The notes: generated by a model not told the origin, from the letters alone. A DNA stretch of 64,000 nt from RYN-230 sp963851025 (GCA_963851025.1 CAWKOA010000007.1:62001-126000); one strand, 5' to 3'; positions 49,987 through 59,724 are shown, numbered from the stretch's first letter. Numbers and translations are program-made.

Positions 49987-50763
49987 CTAGGACGCTTCCA
50001 GGCGCGCCGCGACCTCCCGGTAACGCTGAACAGGCACCAGATGCACACCGTCGAAAGCGCCACTGTCACGCAGCCGGGCAACCTGCTCACACGCGGCATC
50101 CACACCCGCTGCCGGGTCAGCGGCAACCCTCTCAGCCAGCGAACCAGGAATTTCAATATCCGGGATCGATGCCGCCAGACGACGCGCCATACCCGCACTG
50201 GCCAGCACCATCACCCCGGCATACACCGGAACACCCACCGGATTCGCATCCCGCCACCGCAGCAGCTCCTCCACCGAAAAGCTGACCTGCGTGAACACGA
50301 AATCAGCGGCCCGCTTCCACGCCGGCAACGGACGCAGCGCCGCCGCCACACCCACCCGCCACGCCGGCGACCCGGCGAACACGCCATCCTGGGCGCACCC
50401 ACGGGCCTCCTCGATCATCGACCGGACTGTCAGGTCACTCGTCCGCCCGCCTGCGCCAGGCTTGTCCCCATAGACGAAGAAGAACTCACTCACCCCGTAC
50501 GCAGCCGCAGTAAGCAGGTCACGGCGGAACCCCAGCAAATTCCGGTCCCGCGAGTTCAGGCACGCGATACTCCGCCCGCCCATCGCAGCAACCTCATGCG
50601 CCACCGCGATACTCGACACCGTCGCCCGCCCGATGTGATTATCCGGGATCAGGAACGCATCAGCCACCGGGCTCAGCACCCCGATCTGATGACGCACATG
50701 CCTAAGATCCGGCCGGGTCGGAGGCTCGATCTCACACACCACCTCGAACGGGCTCACGCTCAT
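49987..50763 (-). CDS. Methylenetetrahydrofolate reductase-like protein
   Basis: The 258-residue TIM-barrel-like protein starts SPFEVVCEIEPPTRPDLRHV with the MTHFR-type Glu in EIEPP, and has IACLNSRDRNLLGFRRDLLT, GDKPGAG and DFVFTQVSFSVEELLRW. These match the flavin-dependent MetF family that reduces methylene-THF to methyl-THF. It is shorter than E. coli MetF (about 296 residues), and the pair of paralogues seen elsewhere suggests a variant substrate is possible. ATG 50763 is clear. Confidence 0.8.
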   Translation of the reverse strand: MSVSPFEVVCEIEPPTRPDLRHVRHQIGVLSPVADAFLIPDNHIGRATVSSIAVAHEVAAMGGRSIACLNSRDRNLLGFRRDLLTAAAYGVSEFFFVYGDKPGAGGRTSDLTVRSMIEEARGCAQDGVFAGSPAWRVGVAAALRPLPAWKRAADFVFTQVSFSVEELLRWRDANPVGVPVYAGVMVLASAGMARRLAASIPDIEIPGSLAERVAADPAAGVDAACEQVARLRDSGAFDGVHLVPVQRYREVAARLEAS

Positions 50764-50839
50764 ACCGCAACGCTAGACCCCCGGAACCCGCCTGCCCCCC
50801 AACCCCAGGCCGCACCACCCGCGAGAGGCGGGGCGGTGG

Positions 50840-51490
50840 TCAGGCCGGAGGCAGGCCGAAGCTGGGGAGGCAGGGGGCCAGGCCGGCGATCTCCACCGGG
50901 ACTCCCGGGCGGGCCAGCCAGCCGGCCCGGTCGAGCCGCAGCAACTGGAGGACGGCGGGGCGGCCCCGGAGGACCTGCCGCTGGATTCCGTCGGGAAGGT
51001 AGCCGAGCTTGCGGGACACGCCGAGGGAGGCCGCGTTGCTGGTGAACGCGTTGGAGGTGGCGAACTCCGCGCCCAGGCCGGTGAACGCCAGGTGCAGCAC
51101 GGCCGCGCGCATCTCGGTACCGAGGCCCTGCCCCTGGTAGCGCTGGCCCAGCCAGGATCCCGTGCTCACCTCGCGGAGCACCGCGAAGTCCCGTCCGGAC
51201 ACTCCCTGCGTCCCGACGATCACCCCGCCGAGGTCGGCGACCAGGTTGAGGGACCAGTCCTCCGGGGACCACGCGCCCCACTGGGACAGGTGGAACTGGA
51301 TGACGCTGGGGGCCAGCTCCCCGGGTGGCGCGTCGGTCCAGGCCGCCCCGAAGGGCTGGACGCCGGGGTCGTGCACGCCCTCGGCGGCCAGGCTGGCCAG
51401 CTCGTCCAGGTCAGCCAGGGAAGGAAGGCGCAGCTCGAGCCGGGCGGTGCGCAGCCGCAACCCGGACAGCGGCCAGTGGGTCAGCGTCAC
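50840..51490 (-). CDS. GNAT family N-acetyltransferase (RimJ/RimL-like)
   Basis: GTG 51490 opens a 216-residue acetyltransferase: RLRTARLELRLPSLADLDEL is the first GNAT strand of the ribosomal-protein acetyltransferase type, and GSWLGQRYQGQGLGTEMRAA holds the acetyl-CoA loop (QxxGxG). NAFTSNAASLGVSRKLGY is typical of RimJ/RimL-like members that acetylate protein N-termini or antibiotics. The longer frame to 51700 is not supported. No strong ribosome site precedes the GTG. Confidence 0.75.
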   Translation of the reverse strand: MTLTHWPLSGLRLRTARLELRLPSLADLDELASLAAEGVHDPGVQPFGAAWTDAPPGELAPSVIQFHLSQWGAWSPEDWSLNLVADLGGVIVGTQGVSGRDFAVLREVSTGSWLGQRYQGQGLGTEMRAAVLHLAFTGLGAEFATSNAFTSNAASLGVSRKLGYLPDGIQRQVLRGRPAVLQLLRLDRAGWLARPGVPVEIAGLAPCLPSFGLPPA

Positions 51491-51629
51491 GCTGCCGATT
51501 ATCGGAGGAAAGCCGGCCGCGGGCACGTCATTAATCACCGGGCGCGCACGGGGCCGGACAGACTGGGCCGGACAGACTGCGGCCCGGGCCGGCGAGCCGG
51601 CCCGGGCCACTGCCCTGATGGTGCTGGGA

Positions 51630-52512
51630 CTACCGCGCCCAGACGCCGAAGGCGTCGTACGGGACGCACTGCCCCGTTGGCGGACAGGCCATCCGACCAC
51701 AGCGCGGACGGCGAGACCCGGGTGGTCCCGGACGGAGGCAGCAGGCCGTTGCTGGTCGCAATGACCTCACTGGTCGTCCACGGGCCCACGAACGAGCCAC
51801 GGGCGCCGCTGTAGGTGGTCAGCGCACCCTGCAGGAACTGGTTGATCCGGAACGCGTGCAGGAAGAACGGCAGCGGGATAGGAGTCCCGGTGCTGTCGGT
51901 GAAGTCATCCAGCGCAGCCGCGTGATCGTAGATCGGGCCGTACGCCCGCGTCTTGTAGTACTGCGGCGTGCCGGACGTTGACGGCGGGGTGATCGCGAAG
52001 TGCAGCTCGTTCCCACCCTGGTAGTAGTAGATGCTGAAGTTGACGCCGTCGCCCTGGTTCACGCCGGCCAGGTTGTAGTAGTGCGAGAAGTACGGGCCGC
52101 TCAGCGAGTTGTTGAACGCCTCGACGAACGCCACCCAGGTGCCGGTGGCGCAGATGTCGCCGAACGTACGGGCCACGATGCACGACTCGATCCCGGCCCG
52201 CACGTACTGGTCGCCGCCGCCGGTGGGCTGGGTGAGCGACCCGTTGGAGAGCTGGATGTACTCCTGCGGGTAGATGCCGGTCAGGAACGAGGTGTCCGGG
52301 ACCGTGATCGTCGAGCTGATGTAGCGGAAGTCCCGCCCGCTCGCCTCGTACCCCGCCGAGCTGGTGGAGCCGATCGTGGCCCCCATCATGGCGGGCTTGG
52401 CCTTGGTGGTCACGGCCGCGTTGGCGGCACCCGCGGCGGCCAAGCCGAGGGTGGTAGCGGTAGCGCCCGCCGCCGCAGCGGCGACGAACGCGCTCATGAT
52501 GCGGCTTCGCAT
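51630..52512 (-). CDS. Secreted protein, paralogue of 52790-53671, one frameshift
   Basis: ATG 52512 follows GGAGGGAA. A Sec signal (MRSRIMSAFVAAAAAGATAT, cleavage near ANAA, residue 32) leads to a beta-rich domain (GYEASGRDFRYISSTITVPD, PQEYIQLSNGSLTQPTGGGD, GTWVAFVEAFNNSLSGPY, GVNFSIYYYQGGNELHFAIT). Near 51668 an extra base breaks the frame; the restored end is VRPYDAFGVWAR with a stop at 51630, like the paralogue. The strand order resembles the eqolisin (G1) sandwich, but the catalytic Gln position reads Arg (YVRAGIE), so peptidase activity is doubtful. Function unknown. Confidence 0.65.
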
Positions 52513-52703
52513 CGGTAGGTTCCCTCCTGTGACGCCCGGGGACAAAGTCCGGTTTTGGTCTGGGCGGGTGTTAACAGGACCGATGTCCGGCTTGCCCCCG
52601 ACAGTGATTTCAGGTGGCCCTGCCGCCCCTCCGGTATCACTTCCCTACTCTGCGTACTCTAATGATTACTCCATGACACGGATTTAACTTTCCCAAACAG
52701 CGT

Positions 52704-52737
52704 GCTGCCCGGGCCGGAGAAACCCGGCCCGGGCAGC
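52704..52737 (-). terminator. Strong hairpin after the second secreted paralogue
   Basis: GCTGCCCGGGCCGG (52704-52717) pairs perfectly with CCGGCCCGGGCAGC (52724-52737), loop six bases. It lies just downstream of the stop at 52790 and upstream of the first paralogue, so it probably ends transcription; it lacks a T-run, which is common in actinomycetes. Confidence 0.6.
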
Positions 52738-52789
52738 AGCTTGTGAGATGAGCCCTGGTCAGGGCCCGGAGGCCCGCACCAGGCTGGGG

Positions 52790-53671
52790 TTAGCGCACCC
52801 AGACGCCGAAGGCGTCGTTGGCCCGCACCGCCCCGTTCGCCGACATGCCGTCCGAGAACAGCGCGTTCGGCGAGACCCGCACCGTGCCCGACGGGTACGG
52901 CAGGCCGTTGCTGGTGGCCTCCACCGGGCTGGTCGTCCACGGGCCCACGAAGGAGCCGCGCAGACCGTGCTCGGTGGTGATCGCACCCTGCAGGAACTGG
53001 TTGATCCGGAACGCGTGCAGGAAGAACGGCAGCGGGATCGGAGTCCCGGTGCTGTCGGTGAAGTCATCCAGCGCGGCCGCGTGATCGAAGATCGCCCCGT
53101 AGGCCTGGGTCTTGTAGTACTGCGGCGTGCCCGACGTTGACGGCGGGGTGATGACGAAGTGCAGCTCGTTGCCGGCCTCGTCGTAGTAGATGCTGAAGTT
53201 GACCCCGTCGCCCTGGTTCACGCCGGCCAGGTTGTAGTAGTGCGAGAAGTACGGGCCGTTCAGCGAGTTGTCGAACGCCTCGACGAACGCCACCCAGGTG
53301 CCGGTGGCGCAGATGTCGCCGAACGAGCGCGCCACCACACAGGCCTCGATGCCCGCCCGGATGTACTGGTCGCCGCCGCCGGTGGGCTGGGTGAGCGACC
53401 CGTTGGAGAGCTGGATGTACTCCTGCGGGTAGATGCCGGTCAGGAACGAGGTGTCCGGGACCGTCATGGTCGAGCTGATGTAGCGGAAGTCCCGCCCGCT
53501 CGCCTCATAGCCTGCCGTGCTCGTGGTGGCGATCGTGGTCCCGATGGTGGCCGGCTGCGCCTTGCTGGACACGGCCGCGCTCGCAGCGCCCGCGGCCGCC
53601 AGGCCGAGGGTGCTAGCCGTGACGCCTGCCGCCGCGGCGGCGAAGAGCGTCCGGGTGATGCGTCTACGCAT
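52790..53671 (-). CDS. Secreted protein, paralogue of 51630-52512
   Basis: This intact 293-residue copy has a Sec signal (RRRITRTLFAAAAAGVTAST, cleavage near ASAA, residue 33) and the same domain order as its neighbour: GYEASGRDFRYISSTMTVPD, QYIRAGIEACVVARSFGDIC, GTWVAFVEAFDNSLNGPYFS, GDGVNFSIYYDEAGNELHF, PLPFFLHAFRINQFLQGAIT and the end ANDAFGVWVR. Two conserved cysteines (near 116 and 126) may form a disulfide. Tandem duplication is clear at both DNA and protein level. Function unknown; see the paralogue for the weak eqolisin resemblance. Confidence 0.75.
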   Translation of the reverse strand: MRRRITRTLFAAAAAGVTASTLGLAAAGAASAAVSSKAQPATIGTTIATTSTAGYEASGRDFRYISSTMTVPDTSFLTGIYPQEYIQLSNGSLTQPTGGGDQYIRAGIEACVVARSFGDICATGTWVAFVEAFDNSLNGPYFSHYYNLAGVNQGDGVNFSIYYDEAGNELHFVITPPSTSGTPQYYKTQAYGAIFDHAAALDDFTDSTGTPIPLPFFLHAFRINQFLQGAITTEHGLRGSFVGPWTTSPVEATSNGLPYPSGTVRVSPNALFSDGMSANGAVRANDAFGVWVR

Positions 53672-54001
53672 CGATTACTTCCTTCCCCTTGATGATTACC
53701 GGGCCGGATAAAAGGAAATTCCGGAGGCAGAGGCGGTAATGCTGGGACCGGCCCCGGACTTACCTCGTGTGGTCTGCGATTAAACCGCTGACTGCCCGCC
53801 CCGCCGAGTCCAGCAGTGACCTTACCACGAGTATTGACTGCCTCACCTTGTGCGACATGAAGCATGTCACAGGTTTGCCAGGGCGGCACAGGGAATGAAG
53901 TTAAGGCTCCGCCGGAGCGATCCATTCCGATCTGTTACTGATGCCTCTTAGGCGCACCGAACAGCGGGTTGGAATGTTTTGCGGAGATTAAATTGGTGCC
54001 T
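53672..54001. other. Intergenic, no gene seen
   Basis: About 330 bases upstream of the secreted paralogue and downstream of the HpnB-like gene. It is more AT-rich near the secreted gene start and likely holds its promoter. No gene recognised. Confidence 0.45.
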
Positions 54002-55217
54002 TTACGGGCGATTTATTGCACTCTGCCCGTCGCGGTGCGGCACGGTGCGGCCCTTCCATTCACCGCCGCGCCCGGCGTAATGCCGCCGGGCGGAATCAGC
54101 GGTCATCGCGGCGTAGAGCAGCGCTACGAGCGGCAGCAGCGGGGCGCGCCACCAGCCGAGGCGGTACAGCCGCAGGGCGGGCAGGAAACTGGCGGCCATC
54201 GCCGGCCCACCCGGCCAGCCCGGCCACGCCCGCCCAGGCCGCCGCCGCGCCGCCCCCGGCGGCCGCGCTGGCCAGCCCGGCCACGGCGGCCGCCGGCGGC
54301 AGCGCGTACAGCCACAGCAGGCCGGCCAGGGTCGCCGCGAGCAGCACGGGCGAATACCTCAGCTGGATGTAGGCGCTCCGGGCGATCATGTCCCACAGGG
54401 TGGCCAGCCGGGGATAGGGCCGCAGGCTGCGCACTCCCGTGCTGAAGCCCAGCCAGATGCGGGCCGCGGGCGGCGGGCGCTTGAGCAGCCGGCCCAGCGC
54501 CACGTCGTCGATGCGCGCACCGCGGATCGGGTCCAGGCCGCCCGCCGCGGTCAGCACGTCCCGGCGGACCAGCATGCAGCCGCCGGCCGCGGCCGCCGTC
54601 CGCGAGGACGGCCGGTTCACCTGCCGGAACGGGTACAGCTGCGCGAAGAAGTAGACGAACGCCGGCACGACGACGCGCTCCCACCGCGACTCCGCGCGCA
54701 GCAGCGCCATCTGGGAGACCAGACCCCGGTTATCCGCAACGGCGCCGCGGACGAGCGCCGTCAGCGTATCCGGCGTGTACCCGATGTCGGCGTCAGTGAA
54801 CAGGACGTAGTCGCACTCCCCGGCCGCACGCAGGCCCTGGGCCATGGCGTGGACCTTGCCCGCCCACCCGGGCGGCGGCTCACCAGCCGCGGTGACCCGC
54901 AGATCGCGGCCCGTGCCCGCGGCCAGCGCGGCGGCGGTGGCGGCGGTGCCGTCCGTGCTGGCGTCGTCCACCAGCACCACCGAGAACTCCCCCGGGTAAT
55001 CCTGGGCGAGCAGGCCCGGCAGGGTGGCCGGCAGGATGGCGGCCTCGTCCCGGGCCGGGACCACCGCGACCACGCTCGGCCACCGGGCCGGGTCACGTGA
55101 GCGGTCGTCCGCGCCCGGGGGCAGGCGCTGGTCCGTGCGCCAGTACCCGCCGTGCGCGGCGAGCAGGTACGCCCATGCGAGAGCGGCCGCCGCGGCGGCG
55201 CCGGCCAGGATCGGCAT
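54002..55217 (-). CDS. hpnB: HpnB-like family 2 glycosyltransferase, one frameshift
   Basis: ATG 55217 opens an N-terminal membrane segment, then a GT2 domain: SVVAVVPARDEAAILPATLP, the metal/sugar motif VLVDDASTDGT, VLFTDADIGY, and a GARIDDVALGRLLKR block, followed by C-terminal membrane helices. This layout fits hopene-associated glycosyltransferase HpnB. The open frame continues to 54096 in a shadow reading; shifting near 54199 restores the natural end (SFLPALRLYRLGWWRAPLLP, then to SAINRP, stop 54002). No other hopanoid genes are nearby. Symbol is by resemblance only. Confidence 0.75.
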
Positions 55218-55322
55218 CCGCCCAGCCTGGCATACCGCCCCGCGGCCGGGCCGCTCTCCCCTGGGCTCCCGCGCGGCCCCCGCGCCGGGCGGCCCGGGCG
55301 GGCGCGGGGGCCGGATCGGGGC

Positions 55323-56480
55323 TCAGCCCCGGGCGCGGCCGTCCTGCTGGCCGTCCGGCACCCGCACGACCTCCGCGGAGGCGGCCGCCGTGGCGTCCGG
55401 CCCGCTGGCCAGGTTCTTCTTGATCGAGTCCAGGATGGTCAGCCCCTGGCCGACCAGGCCGGCCGCGATCTCGCTGAGCCCGTCCGCCCCGTTGAGCACG
55501 TTGACGTTGGCCCCGGCCAGGCCGGCCGCCGCTTCCTTGACGATCTGCGGCAGCTGGTCGATGAGCATCCGGTCCAGGGCCACCCGGTTGTTGGATGCCG
55601 CGGCCTCGGCCTGGATCCGCATCCGCTCTGCGTCGGCCTTGGCCAGGATGCGCACCTTCTCCGCTTCCGCCTCGGCCGGCCTGACCACCTCGGCCACCAG
55701 CTCGCGCTGGCGCAGCTCCGCCCGGCGCTGGGCCAGTTCCGCCTGGGCGTTGATGACCCCGATCTGGGTCTGCGCCTGGCTGAGCGGCCCGGCCTGCGAC
55801 GCCTCGGCCTGCGCCTTGTCGATCTCGGCCTTGTACTGGGCCTGGACGACGGCGGTCTGCCGGGCGTACTCGGCCTGCTTGCGCTGCGACTCCTGCTCGG
55901 CCTGGGCGGCGGCCTGGTTGGCCTGGGCCTGGGCGATCTGGGCCTGGCGCTGGATCGCCGCGTTGTGCGGGGCAGCCATCGCGTCGATGTAGCCGGAGTT
56001 CAGGTCGTCGATGGACTGGATCTGCAGCGAGTCCACGGTCAGGCCGATCTTGACCATCTCGGCCTTCGACCCGTCGAGCACTTCACTGGCCAGCTTCTGG
56101 CGTTCAGTGACTATCTCCTCCACCGTCATCGACCCGATGATCGAGCGGAGGTGCCCGGCGAAGATGCGCCCGGTCAGCGTGGACATCTGGTCCTGGTCGG
56201 ACAGGAACCGCTGCCCGGCGTTGATGATGCTCTCCTCATCGTTGCCGACCTTGAACGCGATCACCGAGCGCACGTTCAACGTGATGCCCTGCTTGGTGAC
56301 GCACTGCTCGGCCACCTCGGCCTCGTTCATGGCCAGAGTCAGGTAGCGGGCCTTGCGGAAGAAGGGGAGCACGAACGCGCCGTGCCCGGTGACGACGCGG
56401 AACGGGGTGCCGTTGCGAGCGCGCCTTCCGCCGGAAATGAGCATGGCCTCGTCGGGTGCAGGGACGCGGTAGCCAAGCAT
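55323..56480 (-). CDS. SPFH/flotillin-like protein
   Basis: ATG 56480 follows AAGGAG by eight bases. The 385-residue protein has an SPFH domain (about 1-190: ISGGRRARNGTPFRVVTGHG, VTKQGITLNVRSVIAFKVGN) and then a long coiled coil rich in AQA/EAE repeats (about 190-310), typical of flotillins that scaffold membrane microdomains. Unlike many flotillins no N-terminal membrane helix is evident. It stands next to the HpnB-like gene, and hopanoid-rich domains with flotillins are a known theme, but a link here is inference. Confidence 0.85.
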   Translation of the reverse strand: MLGYRVPAPDEAMLISGGRRARNGTPFRVVTGHGAFVLPFFRKARYLTLAMNEAEVAEQCVTKQGITLNVRSVIAFKVGNDEESIINAGQRFLSDQDQMSTLTGRIFAGHLRSIIGSMTVEEIVTERQKLASEVLDGSKAEMVKIGLTVDSLQIQSIDDLNSGYIDAMAAPHNAAIQRQAQIAQAQANQAAAQAEQESQRKQAEYARQTAVVQAQYKAEIDKAQAEASQAGPLSQAQTQIGVINAQAELAQRRAELRQRELVAEVVRPAEAEAEKVRILAKADAERMRIQAEAAASNNRVALDRMLIDQLPQIVKEAAAGLAGANVNVLNGADGLSEIAAGLVGQGLTILDSIKKNLASGPDATAAASAEVVRVPDGQQDGRARG

Positions 56481-56749
56481 GATCGAACTCCTTCAGACAG
56501 CACTGTGCGGTAAGGGTTCAGGGAAGGGTTGAGCGGGTCGGCCCAGTCACGGTTTGACAAGTGTCTCCCCAGCTCACAGCCTCACGCTCCCCCGTCCCCA
56601 GGTGGACAAAGCTACGCCTACGGAATTCAGTAACGCGATCCGTTCACCGACACATTGTCGTACTTCCCGCTCTCCGCGCAGAACGGAGCTCCGCCCGGCC
56701 GCAGGACAGCAGGAGCAGGGCTGGTGGCCGGCCCTTGCTAGCGTTAGTT

Positions 56750-56767
56750 CAACGATATATAACGTTG
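56750..56767. promoter_or_regulatory. Palindrome before PadR gene, likely operator
   Basis: CAACG-A-TATATA-A-CGTTG is symmetric over 18 bases with one central imperfection and ends two bases before the ATG at 56770. A TATATA inside it could be the -10 box, so PadR binding would block its own operon. Confidence 0.6.
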
Positions 56768-56769
56768 GT

Positions 56770-57102
56770 ATGGCTCAGCGTGCGATGCAGGAGGCGACGT
56801 TCCTGATCCTGACCGCGCTGGCTGCGGGCAGCCAGCATGGTTACGGGATCATCACCGACGTCGCCCAGATCTCGCAGGACCGGGTGCGGCTGCGCGCCGG
56901 GACCTTGTACACGGCATTGGACCGGCTTCGCACCGATGAGCTGATCGTGGTGGACCGGGAAGAAATCGTGGAGAACCGGCTGCGCCGGTACTACCGGCTG
57001 ACCCCCAAGGGCTCGGATCTGCTGGCCGCCGAGGCAGCGCGACTGCAAGCCAATGCCGCAGCCGCACTGTCCCGGCTGGACCTGGCGGGAGGGACCGCAT
57101 GA
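56770..57102 (+). CDS. PadR family transcriptional regulator
   Basis: The 110-residue protein starts AQRAMQEATFLILTALAAGS followed by QHGYGIITDVAQIS, a PadR winged helix, and has GTLYTALDRLRTDELIVVDR and RRYYRLTPKG, the family signature. It ends with the helix LAAEAARLQANAAAALSRLD used for dimerisation. The four-base overlap (ATGA) couples it to the membrane protein that follows. PadR proteins usually repress their own operon until a toxic compound binds. Confidence 0.88.
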   Translation: MAQRAMQEATFLILTALAAGSQHGYGIITDVAQISQDRVRLRAGTLYTALDRLRTDELIVVDREEIVENRLRRYYRLTPKGSDLLAAEAARLQANAAAALSRLDLAGGTA

Positions 57103-58202
57103 CCGGGTCCCCCGCCCTCGAGCGGCGGTACCGGCGACTGCTGGCCTGGTACCCGCACCGGTTCCGGCGCGAGCAAGAGGACGAGATGCTCGCCGTGCTG
57201 ATGGCCGGCGCGGCGAAGGGCCAGCGGCGCCCCGGCCTGCGGGAGAGCGCAGATGTGCTCAGAAGTGCGCTGGGCATGCGCCTCTCCCGGGCCCTCAGGC
57301 TAGGGCGGGAAAACCGGCGCTGGACCGATGCGCTGGCCTTGTTCAGCGTGGTTGCGCCGGTTTTCGTGGTGATGGTCGCTCTCCTCGAGGTAGCCCTGCC
57401 GTACCACCTGCCTGGGGCAGGCCGATCCCCCTTCCTGTTCCACAGGCCAGGCTCTGTCACCCAGATCGGCGGACTCTCCCTGCTGCACGCGCCCTTCTTC
57501 GACATCGCCCTCGGCTTGCAGGTGATCGTCGCAGCGTTCGCGCTGCTCGGCCGGCGGCGCCTGACCCTGATAGCCATGGCCTCGTCCGTCGCGTACTGGA
57601 TTGTCTACTGGGTCGTTTTCCGTTACGGCATCTCGGCGGTTCCGGACGCACCGCAACTGCTCACCGCCAGTGCGTACATCCTCGGAGCCACCGCCATGCT
57701 GGCGTCGCCGGGACCGCCGCGCGGGAGGCACCTGGTGAACTGGCGCCACTGGGCTGTCCTGCTTCCGGCCGCCGGCCTGGTGCAGGTCCTAACGCTCGCG
57801 TCGTACGCGAGGAGCCGGTTCGCGGAGACGGCGACGCTGATTCGCTATGACGCCGCCACCCGGACCTCGACCTGGGGAATGCTGAAGCAGCCAGGTATTT
57901 CCGGCTACCTGGTCATTGGCGCCGTCCTCGCGGTCGCCGTGATCAGCCTGGCCCTGGTCTTGAAAGTGAACCGGTATCTTCTCCTGCTGCTGGCGGCCAT
58001 GTTCTACTCCTATGCCGTCCAGCTGGCCTTCTCCGGGATATTCCGCCCCGGCGACCTAGGGGCCGAACTGTTGAGGATGCCGACGCCTGGGCATCTGGTC
58101 TTGCTCTTCGCGCCGCCCCTGCTGCTCGCCTGCGGCGGGATCCTGACCGGCCTGCTGCCACCCCGCCCGCGTGCATCAACGCCGCCTGGCCGGGAGGCGT
58201 AG
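57099..58202 (+). CDS. Multi-pass membrane protein co-transcribed with PadR
   Basis: The 367-residue protein begins with a soluble helical segment (ALERRYRRLLAWYPHRFRRE, common at the head of PadR-partner membrane proteins) and then about eight membrane helices, with the first near 84-103 and the last near 335-353. The pairing PadR plus this type is frequent in actinomycetes and may sense membrane stress; the transported or sensed compound is unknown. Confidence 0.72.
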   Translation: MTGSPALERRYRRLLAWYPHRFRREQEDEMLAVLMAGAAKGQRRPGLRESADVLRSALGMRLSRALRLGRENRRWTDALALFSVVAPVFVVMVALLEVALPYHLPGAGRSPFLFHRPGSVTQIGGLSLLHAPFFDIALGLQVIVAAFALLGRRRLTLIAMASSVAYWIVYWVVFRYGISAVPDAPQLLTASAYILGATAMLASPGPPRGRHLVNWRHWAVLLPAAGLVQVLTLASYARSRFAETATLIRYDAATRTSTWGMLKQPGISGYLVIGAVLAVAVISLALVLKVNRYLLLLLAAMFYSYAVQLAFSGIFRPGDLGAELLRMPTPGHLVLLFAPPLLLACGGILTGLLPPRPRASTPPGREA

Positions 58203-58238
58203 CCCCGTACAGGCTCAGCCGTACCGGGCTCACGACGC

Positions 58239-58481
58239 CTACGTCAGCTTGTCAATTTCCAGGTCAAACGGGTCGGCCCACTCGCTAACGTTGACCGTGC
58301 GGTGGCCCCGCGACTCGATGACCAGCACGGTCCGGCCCCGGCCGATCGGCTCCGCCGACCAGGCGATGTAGGCCTCCGTGCCGCCCCGGATCTTGAGCAG
58401 TACCTCACCTGGCCCCGCCTGCCCGCGCGTCGCGATCACCAGGACGCCGATACTGCCGATCAGGGAGGCGTCCCCAGGCAC
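58239..58481 (-). CDS. Small beta-rich protein, NfeD/OB-fold-like
   Basis: GTG 58481 (PGDASLIGSIGVLVIATRGQ) follows GAGGAG by six bases. About 80 residues: GPGEVLLKIRGGTEAYIAWS and GRGRTVLVIESRGHRTVNVS are alternating strands as in the NfeD-type OB-fold that often accompanies flotillin-like proteins. The flotillin gene lies two kilobases away, so a functional link is possible but not shown. Confidence 0.55.
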   Translation of the reverse strand: MPGDASLIGSIGVLVIATRGQAGPGEVLLKIRGGTEAYIAWSAEPIGRGRTVLVIESRGHRTVNVSEWADPFDLEIDKLT

Positions 58482-58640
58482 CCGCAACTCCTCAAATCAC
58501 CCCGGTTGATGACTTCACACATTAGACCTGTGCGCGGGGCCGCCGGGCTTCCTGGGGCGCCAGAACCACGTCAATCGCCGGCCCTGCCGGCGCTGGCCCG
58601 CGGGGCCGGGCGGCCCGGCCCGGGCGCCGGGCCGGCCGGG

Positions 58641-59339
58641 TCAGCACAGCAGCGGGACGCGCTCCGCCAGCGGGCCGAGCAGCGCCCGGTCCCCGCTGGT
58701 CAGCGGGACCCGCCCGGTGCCCTTGACCGCGGCGCTGGCGTCATCCCAGCTGGCCGGCAGCGGGGTGCCGGCCAGGCCGTCCAGCACCCTGCGGACCAGC
58801 GCCAGCGAGGCCGGGTCAGGCGGCGGCGCGGACGGCAGGTTCACGGTCAGGTCCAGGTAGTGCACCGCGGTCTCCACGGCGAGGGTGGCGGTGAAGTCCG
58901 CCGGCCGCAGCACGTGCCCCTGGGTGGCCACCGCCGCGGCCGTGCAGGCGCGGGCCGCCCGGACGGCCGCCGCCGCCGTCTCGGACCACACCCGGGCGAG
59001 GGTTCCCGGCGGGTAGGCGGAGGCGGCCACGCGGACGAACCGGGCGTGCGCCGCCGCCCCGGCCCGGGCCCGCGCCCCGGCCTCACCGTCCTGGGGCGCG
59101 AACGCGGCCCAGTAGGTCACGTCGTCCCGGTCGGCCGGGCCGGCGACCGGGGTCGCGAAGGCCACGAGCGCCCGCTGCGCGTCGAGCAGCTGGTGGTACA
59201 GCACGTCGGTCACGGCCCAGCCGGCGCAGCCGCTCGGCAGCATCAGGTCGGCCTCGCCGAGCCCGGCTACGACGTCGGTCACCCTGCGGTAGCCCGTGTC
59301 GAGAGCGTCCAGGGCGGCGGCATGATCAAGCTCGGTCAC
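58641..59339 (-). CDS. Maleylpyruvate isomerase N-terminal (DinB-like) family protein
   Basis: GTG 59339 begins a 232-residue helical protein: DHAAALDALDTGYRRVTDVV, PSGCAGWAVTDVLYHQLLDA with His in the metal-site pattern, and THYLDL-like VETAVHYLDLTVNLP near 157. The WxVxDVxxHxxxA motif is typical of the mycothiol-dependent maleylpyruvate isomerase-like/DinB superfamily, which binds a divalent metal. Mycothiol use is expected in actinomycetes; substrate unknown. Confidence 0.8.
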   Translation of the reverse strand: MTELDHAAALDALDTGYRRVTDVVAGLGEADLMLPSGCAGWAVTDVLYHQLLDAQRALVAFATPVAGPADRDDVTYWAAFAPQDGEAGARARAGAAAHARFVRVAASAYPPGTLARVWSETAAAAVRAARACTAAAVATQGHVLRPADFTATLAVETAVHYLDLTVNLPSAPPPDPASLALVRRVLDGLAGTPLPASWDDASAAVKGTGRVPLTSGDRALLGPLAERVPLLC

Positions 59340-59604
59340 CGCTCCATCCTGCCAGCCGATCCAGCCAGCCCTTCCTGCCGGTGCCGTGCCCTCCCGGGCG
59401 GGAGGCGAGGTTCCGGAAGGAGAATCGGCCTGGAGAAAATCCGGGCCGCCGCGGAATAGCCGGCCGGGGGTCCGCGTTCCTAACCATCGCTGGTGTGTTC
59501 GTGTCCCCCGGGCCGCAACTCATCTGCCTTCGCGGAATACCGTCCGGCTGGAGCCGCGTTGTGCCACTCGCCGAGAGGCGACCGCACACCAGCGCTTAAG
59601 CGGC

Positions 59605-59637
59605 GAGGGCCGCGGAGTCATCAACTCCGCGGCCCTC
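59605..59637. terminator. Perfect 14-base-pair hairpin
   Basis: GAGGGCCGCGGAGT (59605-59618) pairs with ACTCCGCGGCCCTC (59624-59637) around a five-base loop. No T-run follows on either strand, so it could be a terminator of actinomycete type or another RNA structure. Confidence 0.5.
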
Positions 59638-59724
59638 GGCGCTGTCTACCAGGGATCCTCGCCCGGCGATTAACCCGGCAGTCGCAGCAGACGACGTGCT
59701 GACCAAGGCGGGCACGTTGGGGGT

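Noticed and set aside
52569..52574. GTTAAC upstream of a secreted paralogue as an ECF promoter
   Set aside because: The upstream GGTAAGCGT box is absent at the fixed spacing.
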